In this document: positions 1-7,194 of the stretch, piece after piece | Numbering within the stretch: the first letter of the stretch is position 1 | How the letters are laid out: every line of letters begins with the position of its first letter | Source: Longimonas sp046498435 | GTDB lineage: Bacteria; Bacteroidota; Rhodothermia; Rhodothermales; Salinibacteraceae | Assembly: GCF_046498435.1 (NCBI RefSeq) | Contig: NZ_JAWOAR010000090.1 | Coordinates: forward strand, 1 to 8,186 | Direction: 5' to 3' | DNA length: 8,186 bases | Translations under genes and position numbers: made by a program | Notes under the pieces: generated by a model | What the model was told of the DNA's origin: nothing | Seen by the model: the letters and a program-made list of their open reading frames with translations, nothing else | Database searches by the model: none

Positions 1-831
1 CTCCAGGCAGGCGGGTTCGAGGAGGGCGCGCTCTTGCGCGAGGTAGAAGTAACACGTATGCGCACCGACCAAGAAGGCAACCGCCGAGCCACACCCATCA
101 CGATTCCATTGGGTGGCAGCCAGTACACTGATCCGGTAAGCTTTGCCGAAAACGACTCGCTCCAGGTACTCGACGCAGCAAGCGAATTCGACCTTCAGCA
201 CCGCGACCGCATCTTCGTACGCAAAGACCCGGCGTTCCGTCCGCAAGAAACCATTACGATAGAAGGCGAAGTCCGATTTCCGGGCGAGTATACTATTCTG
301 GAAGACAATGAGCGCTTAAGCGATGTGTTAACACGTGCCGGGGGCATTACCGCGACGGGATACGCTGGCGGGGGACGGCTGATGCGGGATGGCGAACAGG
401 TGATTAGTGATCTTAGTGAAGCCCTGGAGGGACGCGATCGAAGCGACATCATCGTACAGCCCGGCGACGAGATTGTGATTCCAACACAGCCTAACACGGT
501 AACGGTACAGGGTAACGTGGCCAACGAGGGGCTTATCAAACATGAGTCGGGGAGGCGAGTCGAGTACTACCTCGACCGCGCCGGGGGGCTGCGCGAAAAT
601 ACCGAACGAATCTTGCTCACGCAGGCGTCGGGGGCAACCTTTCGGGTGCGTACCGGCTGGTTCCGGCGCACGCCGCGTGTGGACGATGGCGCAACCATTC
701 GGGTAATTGCCGAACCTGAAGAGGAAAACAACGAGGAGGAGTTTGACCTTTCGGAAACACTGACCGAAGTTACCGGAATCTTGTCCAGTGCACTCACGAT
801 CATTGTGCTGGCATCACGCGCCTTCGACTAA
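1..831 (+). CDS. SLBB-domain polysaccharide export protein, 3' part only
   Basis: The frame is open from the first base, so the gene starts upstream of the window; 276 codons and the TAA stop are seen. It begins inside one SLBB domain (LQAGGFEEGALLREVEVTR). Two more SLBB-like units follow, at visible residues ~84-135 (ITIEGEVRFPGEY, then LTRAGGIT) and ~163-215 (VTVQGNVANEGLI, then LDRAGGL). The TV.GeV..PG.y...vl..AGG pattern is typical of Wza-family and related outer-membrane exporters of capsule or exopolysaccharide. An acidic stretch (EPEEENNEEEFD) precedes a hydrophobic C-terminal helix (~residues 254-274), which may anchor the protein in the outer membrane as in Wza; that role is inferred. 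The Wzz-type gene 90 bp downstream on the same strand supports a polysaccharide locus. The family call is firm; the substrate polymer cannot be told from the sequence. Confidence 0.88.
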   Translation, partial: LQAGGFEEGALLREVEVTRMRTDQEGNRRATPITIPLGGSQYTDPVSFAENDSLQVLDAASEFDLQHRDRIFVRKDPAFRPQETITIEGEVRFPGEYTILEDNERLSDVLTRAGGITATGYAGGGRLMRDGEQVISDLSEALEGRDRSDIIVQPGDEIVIPTQPNTVTVQGNVANEGLIKHESGRRVEYYLDRAGGLRENTERILLTQASGATFRVRTGWFRRTPRVDDGATIRVIAEPEEENNEEEFDLSETLTEVTGILSSALTIIVLASRAFD

Positions 832-858
832 TTCGATACATAAGACGTTAACTCGTGC

Positions 859-883
859 AGGGCGGTCGACCCTCTCTTTTTCT
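859..883 (+). terminator. possible weak intrinsic terminator after the SLBB gene
   Basis: A short GC stem (AGGG/CCCT around a 7-nt loop that contains most of a GGTCGACC palindrome) is followed by a pyrimidine/T-rich run (CTCTTTTTCT). It lies in the 90-bp gap before the Wzz-type gene. The stem is only 4 bp, so at most partial termination between two probably cotranscribed genes is expected. Confidence 0.3.
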
Positions 884-921
884 GTACTGCGCCGCCATAG
901 CATCCTGAATAGCTTCCCCTT

Positions 922-2133
922 ATGCCTGAGTCTTCGTTGCCCACGTCCGAATCCTCTGAACAGCGGTACGTAGGTGAACAGCGGTATGCCGAGGAGGAGA
1001 TCTCGCTTCTCGACATTCTGGTTGTGCTGGCCCGCAACCGCCGGTTTGTTATTGGATGCGTGGTTGGACTCACCATGGTGGGACTGATCTACGCCATTAC
1101 AGCCCCCGAAGAGTTTACTGCGGATGCCCAGGTAGTTCGTGAGGTAGAAGGAGGGGCAGGGGCCGCACCAGGAGGACTCTCGGCGCTGCGCGGTCTGGGG
1201 GTTAATCTGGGAGGCACAAGCACCGGGCTAACCTCTGAAGCCTATCCGCGCATCTTAACCAGCCGCGAAGTACGGCTGCTCGTTGCACGCGATACGTTCT
1301 ACTTTGCGGATGTGGAGCAAGAGATGACACTTGTCGACTACCACGCGCGCGACGACTTCAGCATCGGTTCATTTCTAAAGAAGTACACCATTGGCTTGCC
1401 GGGGCAAATATTGCAAGCATTGCAATCAGATCCGCCCGAGCGTCCAGTCGAACTTGGAGCTGGCGACGAGCCCGTGTACCCCACCGAAGATGAAGAGGCG
1501 GCGATGAAGGCCGTAGACAACATGGTTTCGTCGTCGGTCGATGTGGAGAGCGGGGTTATGTCAATTTCAGTAACCGACAGCGATCCTGTGCGTGCTGCCG
1601 AAATTACTGATAGCTTTCTGACGCATCTTATTGATCGTGTACGCACGATCCGGACCGAAAAGGCCCGGCAGACACTCACGTTTGTAGATGAGCGCTTCGA
1701 CCAGGCCCGCGAAGAACTGGAGGCTGCCGAGCAACGCTTAGCTGAGTTTAACGACCGCAATCGCGAAATCCGCAACGCCCGGCTGCGCACCGAGCGCGAC
1801 CAGTTGCAGCGTCAGGTCCGGTTTGCCTCGGATCTCTACAGTGAGTTTCAAGCCCAACGTACTCAGGCCCAGATTGAGCTCCAGCGCAGTGAGCCGGTCA
1901 TTACAACCTTAGAAGCGCCAACCCCCCCGATGGAGCGCAGTGCCCCGCAACGTTCTCTCATTGTGGTGCTTAGCTTCGTCTTAGGGGGAATGCTGGGTAT
2001 TGGCGGGGCATTCGTACGCACGTTCCTGGCAAGTGCAGAAGAAGACGAAGAACGCCAGAAGCTGGAGGAAATCAAAAACGCCTTCCGGCATCCATGGGGA
2101 CGCGACGAGGTGTCAGCCTCCGAAGAGACGTAA
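922..2133 (+). CDS. Wzz/GumC-type polysaccharide chain-length / co-polymerase protein
   Basis: This 403-aa protein has the polysaccharide co-polymerase layout. A short cytoplasmic N-terminus with the Wzz entry motif EISLLDILVVLARNRR (residues ~26-40) leads into TM1 (~41-60). A large periplasmic domain follows, with a coiled coil at ~245-322 rich in E/R/Q (LTFVDERFDQAREELEAAEQ). A Pro-rich segment (APTPPMERSAPQRS, ~332-345) runs directly into TM2 (~346-368, LIVVLSFVLGGMLGIGGAF), and a charged tail of ~35 residues ends the protein. Such proteins set chain length and link the inner-membrane polymerase to the SLBB exporter, here encoded just upstream. The tail carries no tyrosine-kinase domain, so any BY-kinase partner is separate or absent. 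No clear Shine-Dalgarno sequence precedes the ATG (AGCTTCCCCTT). The N-terminus holds an 18-nt imperfect tandem duplication (957-974/975-992) encoding EQRYVG and EQRYAE. Confidence 0.88.
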   Translation: MPESSLPTSESSEQRYVGEQRYAEEEISLLDILVVLARNRRFVIGCVVGLTMVGLIYAITAPEEFTADAQVVREVEGGAGAAPGGLSALRGLGVNLGGTSTGLTSEAYPRILTSREVRLLVARDTFYFADVEQEMTLVDYHARDDFSIGSFLKKYTIGLPGQILQALQSDPPERPVELGAGDEPVYPTEDEEAAMKAVDNMVSSSVDVESGVMSISVTDSDPVRAAEITDSFLTHLIDRVRTIRTEKARQTLTFVDERFDQAREELEAAEQRLAEFNDRNREIRNARLRTERDQLQRQVRFASDLYSEFQAQRTQAQIELQRSEPVITTLEAPTPPMERSAPQRSLIVVLSFVLGGMLGIGGAFVRTFLASAEEDEERQKLEEIKNAFRHPWGRDEVSASEET

Positions 2134-2212
2134 GAAGCCGCATAAAACAGCGTGCGTCCTACTATAGTGTCAACGGTCAATGTGTGGGTTACAACATGCC
2201 CCGTTTACATGC

Positions 2213-2363
2213 TGTCATCTTGAGCGGAGCGAAGCGGAGTCGGACACGAGCGCAGCGACTGATGAACGCAGTGAATAAAGATCTCCCCCGAGGTGGGTAG
2301 GGCCTCTGTCCCACCGTATCTTCTGAACACCAAGGAGATGGTTCGACTGCGCTCACCATGACA
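2213..2363. repeat. interspersed hairpin-forming repeat (TGTCAT..TGAGCG family)
   Basis: This non-coding element fills the convergent gap between the Wzz-type gene and the lipoprotein gene. Its ends are inverted copies: TGTCATCTTGAGCG at 2213-2226 and CGCTCACCATGACA at 2350-2363. Nested arms follow: ATCTCC (2281-2286) with GGAGAT (2334-2339), and GGTGGG (2292-2297) with CCCACC (2310-2315). The whole unit can thus fold as one long imperfect hairpin. The left arm also has purine-rich GAGCGGAGCGAAGCGGAG runs. The wording GTCAT..TGAGCG.AGCGAAG.. with GATCTC resembles a dispersed repeat that I recall from several bacterial phyla; this is recognition from memory, not a search. No transposase is encoded. 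The rest of the gap (2134-2212, 2364-2418) holds no recognisable gene. Confidence 0.7.
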
Positions 2364-2418
2364 CGCTTCGTTGGGGGATGATGCCAGGGTAACCATCAAA
2401 ATGAGGGTTGACACAGCA

Positions 2419-3351
2419 CTACTCGGACTCATCATATCCAGGACGAGCCACGACAACGGCTAGCTGGCGTCCGGTGGGCGATGCAGCGATGCGAGAGGGC
2501 GTAGCAGGTGCCCAGTCATACACGGCGCGCCAGGATCCTGCATCAGGATGCCACTGGTACAATGTGGTGCCCGACGTCATAAGCAGGTGGCCTTCAGGCG
2601 TCCACACGTGGTCGCCTTCGTCCTCCAGAGCCGGGGCATACGCCTGCACATCCCCTGAATTACGCACCACGAGGACCGAGTCGGCCACACCGTCGTGGCG
2701 CTGCACAGCACTCACGCCGGTTGCATGCGTGCGGTGCTGAATGGAGCGGCCTATGTTGCGGCGTAGCGTGGTCGGGGCGGGGTTTTCGTCACGCGCGCTC
2801 CATTGCAAGGTGGGCGGCTCGCCCAGCACGAACAACGCCCAGTGCGTCGTATCCACCGGAGCAAAGTAGCCTACAGGCTCAACGTCTGGCAGCAGCAACG
2901 TCCCGGTTTCAGCAGGAATATCCGCTTCCTGCATCGAAAACTGCCAGAGCCGCTGCGTGCCGTCGTCTTCCACACGAACTACGGCGTAGGTGCTGTCGGA
3001 CAGCGGGGTCGGGGAGTATTCGCTGGTTGCAGTTTGGGTAAGGGGATGCGGCGTGTCGGCATCCAGCGGCCAGCGGTAGATATCGGTTTGACCGTTACGC
3101 TCGGAGGTGTACAGAACGGCATCTCCGGTCGGGGTGAACTGCGGCTGGTTGTCGTAGCCATCGCGCTCGGTGCGGTTGGCGGGCGCATCGAGGCGCAGGG
3201 TGTCGTCGGTGAGTGTATACGACGCCAGGTAGATGTCGGTCGAAGGGGGTGCAGCAGCGGTGTCATCGTCTGATGCACAGCCGGCGCTTAAAAGTAGCAC
3301 CAACAGAACCACGGGCATCAGCCCAGCGGCAACCGGCCGAAAGCAGATCAT
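2419..3351 (-). CDS. TolB/PD40-like beta-propeller lipoprotein
   Basis: This is a 310-aa protein from the ATG at 3351. An in-frame ATG 15 codons upstream (3396) exists, but the 3351 start gives a proper signal sequence and an ATGA overlap with the stop of the protease gene, so I prefer it. A hydrophobic segment (LMPVVLLVLLLSAGC) ends in a lipobox with the lipidated Cys at residue 25, followed by ASDDDT. The mature part reads as short beta repeats of the PD40/TolB kind, for example YDNQPQFTPTGDAVLYTSERNG then DIYRWPL, and near the end HLLMTSGTTLYQWHPD and PSRIAASPTGRQLAVV. This suggests a small propeller of ~280 residues that binds a protein or ligand at the envelope; the partner is unknown. 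Coupling to the M48 protease and LemA genes suggests a shared envelope role (inference). Confidence 0.75.
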   Translation of the reverse strand: MICFRPVAAGLMPVVLLVLLLSAGCASDDDTAAAPPSTDIYLASYTLTDDTLRLDAPANRTERDGYDNQPQFTPTGDAVLYTSERNGQTDIYRWPLDADTPHPLTQTATSEYSPTPLSDSTYAVVRVEDDGTQRLWQFSMQEADIPAETGTLLLPDVEPVGYFAPVDTTHWALFVLGEPPTLQWSARDENPAPTTLRRNIGRSIQHRTHATGVSAVQRHDGVADSVLVVRNSGDVQAYAPALEDEGDHVWTPEGHLLMTSGTTLYQWHPDAGSWRAVYDWAPATPSRIAASPTGRQLAVVVARPGYDESE

Positions 3352-5303
3352 GAAGAAAGGGCATCGGCATGAAGAACAAACGGCGGGATTGGGCACGACA
3401 ACGCCTCGGCCACGGCCATGAGCAGGTCCGCTTCGGCATCGGTCACGTCGTCATCGGCCAGGACGCAGCGGGCACAGGCGTCAATGACCTGTTGTTTGAG
3501 TTCCGGGCGCGTCTGGGCAAGGCGGTCAAGCGCATCGTCGAGTTGTTCGGGATGAGCACGCACGCGCTGGTGGGCACTGGGATCGCTAACCGCATCAAAG
3601 GCTGCGATTCCGGCACGAAAGGCCTCCGATGCTTCACGATTGCTGGATGCACCGGCCTGGGCGATCATAGAAAGCAGGGCTACGGCATCATCCTCGATCT
3701 GGCTAAAGCGCTTAAAGCGCGAGCCGTCATCAGAGGGGTTCTGGATATGATCGAGCCGATGCCGCACGATGGTTTCGAGCGCGTACTCGAACACCGTGAG
3801 TTGGTTATCGGCGCGAACCAGGGCTTGCACCACGTCGTGAATGGTTTCGTGCTGCTCGGAGGTACGGTCGCGCAGCGCCGGTGCTGCGATGCTGAGCAGG
3901 GGGAGGCGTAGGCGATGCGGCAGATCGTGCAAATCGTCGAGCAAGCGTTCAACTTCGTCGCGTTCAGCCTCGGTAACGCGGGTACTGAGCACCTCCATCT
4001 GGTCAGTACGGCTGTCCGATTCGGCATTGGGAGAAATCAGCAAGCCGTACACAATGGCCGTAGCCCCAATCGGCTCGTGGGCCGCATCGATGAGAACCTC
4101 GGGCAGCGCATTGCGCAGCTTGGCCCCAAAGTCAACGCCCTCGGCAGTGAGTGCGCCCGCTTGCGAAACCACATCATCGGCCTTCGGAGCCGAGTGGTCA
4201 GACGACGCCGTGCTGCTGCCACCTCCCGCAAATCCTGAAGCGCCCGCTGCCTGCGCCGCCCCCGCCCCGTCCGACGCCGACGACTGCGCCGTGCGCTGCT
4301 CGCCCTCAAACTCTGAGTCGATGCGTTGAATGCGCTCATCGAGCGGCGGATGGGTGGCAAATGCACCGCTGCCAAACAGCTTGCTGGCCACGCCGTCGCT
4401 GAAGAAGAGGTGGCTTGACTCTTCAGCTTTGGGATGTTCAATTTTGGAACCGGCTTCGTATCCCCCTATTTTTTTGAGGGCTCCCCCGATGCCTTTCGGA
4501 TTGCGCGTAAACTGCACAGCGGCAGCATCGGCCAGAAACTCGCGCTGGCGCGACACCGCGCTCTTGATGAGACGTCCGCACAGCAGCCCTACGCTTCCGA
4601 CGACCAAAAGCCCCACCCCTGCGGCAAGCAGGATGAGCTTGCTTTTATCGTTGTCGTTGCTGCGGCGGCGGCCCATATTGCTATAGAAGGTAGCGCGAAG
4701 CACCGTACGCCCCAGAATAGCGATGAGCAGGATGCCGTTGAGCACCCCCATCAGACGGATGTTGAGCCGCATATCTCCATTCAAAATGTGGCTGTACTCA
4801 TGCGCAATAACGCCCTGAAGCTCGGCCCGATTGAGCTGCTTCATGCAGCCTCGCGTTACGCCAATGACGGCATCATCGACCGTGTAGCCAGCGGCAAAAG
4901 CGTTGATGCCCTCTTCTTCGAGGACGTACACTTCGGGCGTGGGCACCCCCGAAGCAATCGCCATCTCTTCGACGACGTTGCGGAGCACCTGCTCGTCATA
5001 GTCAGACGGATTCCGGTCGAGCGGGGTGCCCCCGAGCGATTCAGCGACGACATGACCGCCTTGCTTGAGTTGAATGATCTTGAACAGGCTACCGCCGCCA
5101 ACAATAACGACCGTGCCCACCACAATCAGTCCAAACAGCGCGGGTTGAATGGGCGACACCCCGCCCTCGCTCGCAAACAGGAGTACGGCCAGGGCCACGC
5201 CATACCCAACAACAACGAGCCCAATCATGGCTACGATGAATAGCACAATGAGGCGCTTCGTGTTGCGCCGGGCTTCATCTTGACGTTCAAAAAAGTTTTT
5301 CAT
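3348..5303 (-). CDS. M48 (HtpX/Ste24-like) membrane zinc metalloprotease with C-terminal helical domain
   Basis: This 651-aa protein starts MKNFFERQDEARRNTKR. Two N-terminal membrane helices (~18-44, 54-73) precede the M48 catalytic domain. The zinc motif HEYSH (H168, E169, H172) lies in LQGVIAHEYSHILNGD. Two further hydrophobic helices follow (~184-203, 222-246), then the third zinc ligand E255 in RQREFLADAAAVQFTRNP. THPPLDERIQRI (~317-328) is the conserved HtpX-type end of the protease domain. HtpX is ~290 aa, so about 320 residues are extra: a Gly/Ala/Ser-rich linker (~336-370) and an all-helical domain ending DDDVTDAEADLLMAVAEAL then CPIPP, which recalls TerB-like helical domains. Long M48 proteins of this type are commonly encoded beside LemA, as here (54-nt gap). 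The likely role is quality control of membrane proteins. All catalytic residues are present. The symbol htpX is withheld because of the different architecture. Confidence 0.9.
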   Translation of the reverse strand: MKNFFERQDEARRNTKRLIVLFIVAMIGLVVVGYGVALAVLLFASEGGVSPIQPALFGLIVVGTVVIVGGGSLFKIIQLKQGGHVVAESLGGTPLDRNPSDYDEQVLRNVVEEMAIASGVPTPEVYVLEEEGINAFAAGYTVDDAVIGVTRGCMKQLNRAELQGVIAHEYSHILNGDMRLNIRLMGVLNGILLIAILGRTVLRATFYSNMGRRRSNDNDKSKLILLAAGVGLLVVGSVGLLCGRLIKSAVSRQREFLADAAAVQFTRNPKGIGGALKKIGGYEAGSKIEHPKAEESSHLFFSDGVASKLFGSGAFATHPPLDERIQRIDSEFEGEQRTAQSSASDGAGAAQAAGASGFAGGGSSTASSDHSAPKADDVVSQAGALTAEGVDFGAKLRNALPEVLIDAAHEPIGATAIVYGLLISPNAESDSRTDQMEVLSTRVTEAERDEVERLLDDLHDLPHRLRLPLLSIAAPALRDRTSEQHETIHDVVQALVRADNQLTVFEYALETIVRHRLDHIQNPSDDGSRFKRFSQIEDDAVALLSMIAQAGASSNREASEAFRAGIAAFDAVSDPSAHQRVRAHPEQLDDALDRLAQTRPELKQQVIDACARCVLADDDVTDAEADLLMAVAEALSCPIPPFVLHADALSS

Positions 5304-5357
5304 GGGAACGGGCTACAACGCACAACAGCAGAGGGCAACCGGGAATCCCCAACGCAC

Positions 5358-5969
5358 CTAATCGAACGAGACTTCGGGGGCTTCGCGGACCTCGGCGGTA
5401 TCAACTTCAAAGTACTCGGCCTCACCGTAGTCAAACAGGTTGGCAATAATCACCGTCGGGAAGCTTTCGCGGGCGGTGTTGTAGGCGCGCACGCCGTCGT
5501 TGTAGGCCTGCCGCGCAAAGCTCACCTTATTCTCGGTGGTTTGCAGCTGCTCTTGCAGCTTCAGCATGTTTTCGTTCGCCTTCAGCTCGGGGTTGTCTTC
5601 CACCTGAATCATGAAGCCGCCAATCTGCTTATCGAGCATCTGCTCGGCGGCGGCCAGGTTTTGCATGGCCTCCGGATCGCCCGGATTGGCCTTTGCATCT
5701 TTTCGAGCCTTTTCCGCCTGATTACGCGCGTCGGCCAGCGCCTGAAAGATCTTCTCCTCATGCTGCAAGGCGCCCTTGGCGGTGCTGACCAGTTGTGGAA
5801 TGAGATCGTGGCGACGCTGAAGCTGCACGTCGATGTCGGAGTACAGGCTCTGGTAGCGCTGGTCCAACTTCACGAGTTTGTTGTACTGACTCACAGCGTA
5901 CAGCCCCACCAGGACAACAGGGATGAGCACCACAGCCAGCACAACAATGATAATAAGTACGGTAGACAT
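5358..5969 (-). CDS. lemA: LemA family membrane protein
   Basis: This 203-aa protein matches the usual LemA length. An N-terminal membrane helix (residues ~3-25, VLIIIVVLAVVLIPVVLVGL) is followed by the family signature around YNKLVKLDQRYQSLYSDIDV and the strongly conserved QRRHDLIPQLVSTAKG (~51-66). Long helices (~67-165) rich in E/Q/K contain ENPELKANENMLKLQEQL-type wording (here starting EDNPELKANE, ~124-133). The end NTARESFPTVIIANLF then YGEAEYFEVD is the typical LemA C-terminus (family form F...AEYFE). The molecular role is not well settled. LemA genes often sit next to M48 proteases, and here the protease gene begins 54 nt downstream, so an operon is likely. A 145-nt gap separates it from the upstream PorV-like gene, leaving room for its own promoter. 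Confidence 0.93.
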   Translation of the reverse strand: MSTVLIIIVVLAVVLIPVVLVGLYAVSQYNKLVKLDQRYQSLYSDIDVQLQRRHDLIPQLVSTAKGALQHEEKIFQALADARNQAEKARKDAKANPGDPEAMQNLAAAEQMLDKQIGGFMIQVEDNPELKANENMLKLQEQLQTTENKVSFARQAYNDGVRAYNTARESFPTVIIANLFDYGEAEYFEVDTAEVREAPEVSFD

Positions 5970-6041
5970 GGCGTATTGGAACGTTAGCGAAAAACAACAG
6001 CGAGGGCCACTTCATCATGCGTGCTTTCGGGGATGCAACGG

Positions 6042-6075
6042 CCATACCGGGGTTGACCCACGGCAAACCATACCG
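6042..6075 (-). promoter_or_regulatory. direct repeats flanking a small palindrome upstream of lemA
   Basis: In the 145-bp gap between the PorV-like gene and lemA, the octamer CCATACCG (plus strand) occurs twice, at 6042-6049 and 6068-6075, 26 bp apart. Between them lies GGGTTGACCC (GGGT/ACCC stem), extended by CCG/CGG with one bulge. A regulator could bind here 70-105 nt upstream of the lemA start, but no -10/-35-like pair could be assigned. This is a weak, pattern-based call. Confidence 0.2.
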
Positions 6076-6114
6076 TAACTCGGCTCCTAAAACAGCACAG
6101 CTTTTAAAGCACGT

Positions 6115-7194
6115 TTATAGGTAGATACGGATACTTAGGACGTTCATCAAGTCAGTTACGTAGGGTTCGACCACAGCAGTATAGTCAATACGCACATCGA
6201 GCGTACCCACAGACTGATGAAGTCCGAACCCAGCGCTTGGTTTCCATCCGTTAAAGCCATTGTCGCCTATGCGGTCGACGCCGCCACGAACATCAAGGAT
6301 GTCGAGCATACGATAGCGCACACCTATGCGTCCGAGCGACTCATGAAACTGAAACGATGAGGTAGCTACCTGGTCTACTGGTTGCACGGGTGGGTCTTGC
6401 GGGATGCGGCGGCGCTGCTCGCGGTCGGTAAAGCGAGCCTCGTATTCGGCAAGGAGCAGCAAGGTGTCGTCGTAGAGCGCCTGCGCAGCACTTAGACGCA
6501 CGCGCACCGGAAATGAATCGGTAGATGAGCGCCCGCCTACCCCGTCTGTTTCCCACTCGTAGGCGGCGAGCAAGTCGCTCACGGAAAGCCCCAGCCGCGT
6601 CCCATCGCGTGGGGTGTAGGTAGCCCCCAGGTCAATGCCCAGGCTCTGCACCGTGCCTACCTCATCAACCAGGTCGGCAATGTAGAACTTAAGTGTTGCT
6701 CCCACCGCCACGCGTTCCCAGAACTGATTACCAAACGCCAGAAACAGCGCATATTCATCGGTAGACAGCGTTTCGGTTGGATTGCCATCCAGGTCGCGTC
6801 CGTCAATGTCGTTCACACCAGCCCGCAGCACGCCGGCGCTAATGCCTGCGGTTGGACCAATCGGCGTATTGAACGATGCCATTTGCAGTTCGCGGTCGAA
6901 GCTCATCAGCGCTGCCGAGAGCGAGAGGTACTGTCCCGTAGCCTGATGTGCCAGCGCCGGATTGTAGAGGGCCGCGACATCAGCGTCGGGGTGAGCGCCC
7001 AGTGCGTTGCCCAGGGCAATTCCTTGCGCATCCACCCCAATACGGGCAAACGCACCCGCGCCCGTGTCTTGGGCCCAGAGGGAAGCGGCGGGACTTCCCA
7101 GCACAAACATGAGCAGCACCACTCCCCAAACGTGCCAGGGGCACCTGGGGGCAGACTCGGTCGATACAGTTGCGCGCAGCGTAGCCATAAGCAT
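6115..7194 (-). CDS. PorV/PorQ-family outer-membrane beta-barrel protein
   Basis: This is a 359-aa protein. A signal peptide with hydrophobic core ~23-36 (WGVVLLMFVLGSPAASLWA) has probable cleavage after A41. The mature N-terminus reads GAGAFARIGVDAQGIALGNA then ADVAALYNPALAHQ, the hallmark of PorV/PorQ-like proteins (usually AGA.FLRIG..AR..GMG.A and A.YWNPA). Alternating beta-strand pattern continues to the end (GVRYRMLDILDVRGGVDRIG, SAGFGLHQSVGTLDVRIDY, then NVLSIRIYL). In type IX secretion, PorV shuttles cargo with C-terminal sorting domains at the cell surface; more distant relatives in this phylum are simply paired with secreted propeller proteins. The gene before it, overlapping by 1 nt (TGATG), encodes just such a protein, so the pairing fits. 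Translational coupling is likely. Whether this paralogue acts in type IX secretion proper is inference. Confidence 0.82.
   Translation of the reverse strand: MLMATLRATVSTESAPRCPWHVWGVVLLMFVLGSPAASLWAQDTGAGAFARIGVDAQGIALGNALGAHPDADVAALYNPALAHQATGQYLSLSAALMSFDRELQMASFNTPIGPTAGISAGVLRAGVNDIDGRDLDGNPTETLSTDEYALFLAFGNQFWERVAVGATLKFYIADLVDEVGTVQSLGIDLGATYTPRDGTRLGLSVSDLLAAYEWETDGVGGRSSTDSFPVRVRLSAAQALYDDTLLLLAEYEARFTDREQRRRIPQDPPVQPVDQVATSSFQFHESLGRIGVRYRMLDILDVRGGVDRIGDNGFNGWKPSAGFGLHQSVGTLDVRIDYTAVVEPYVTDLMNVLSIRIYL

Noticed and set aside
2386..2411. Small stem AACCATCA/TGAGGGTT as a terminator for the lipoprotein gene
   Set aside because: There is one mismatch in an 8-bp A/T-containing stem and no T-run follows in the minus-strand direction.
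2167..2414. GTGTCAAC (2167-2174) and GTTGACAC (2407-2414) as flanking ends of a larger mobile element around the repeat
   Set aside because: Eight bases at ~240 bp distance is within chance expectation, and the internal repeat already has its own better-matched ends.
4434..5243. Long plus-strand open frame of 269 codons opposite the protease gene
   Set aside because: It is a mirror of the GC-rich M48 coding strand. The opposite frame has HEYSH, membrane helices and family motifs, while this one has no recognisable domain.
5280..5987. Plus-strand open frame of 235 codons opposite lemA
   Set aside because: It is antisense to a clear LemA protein, and its His/Leu/Val-rich translation is what reverse-complemented helical coding sequence gives.
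6020..6077. 18-codon minus-strand ORF (MVCRGSTPVWPLHPRKHA) upstream of lemA
   Set aside because: Nothing supports translation, it does not coincide with any structure boundary, and ORFs of this length are common by chance.
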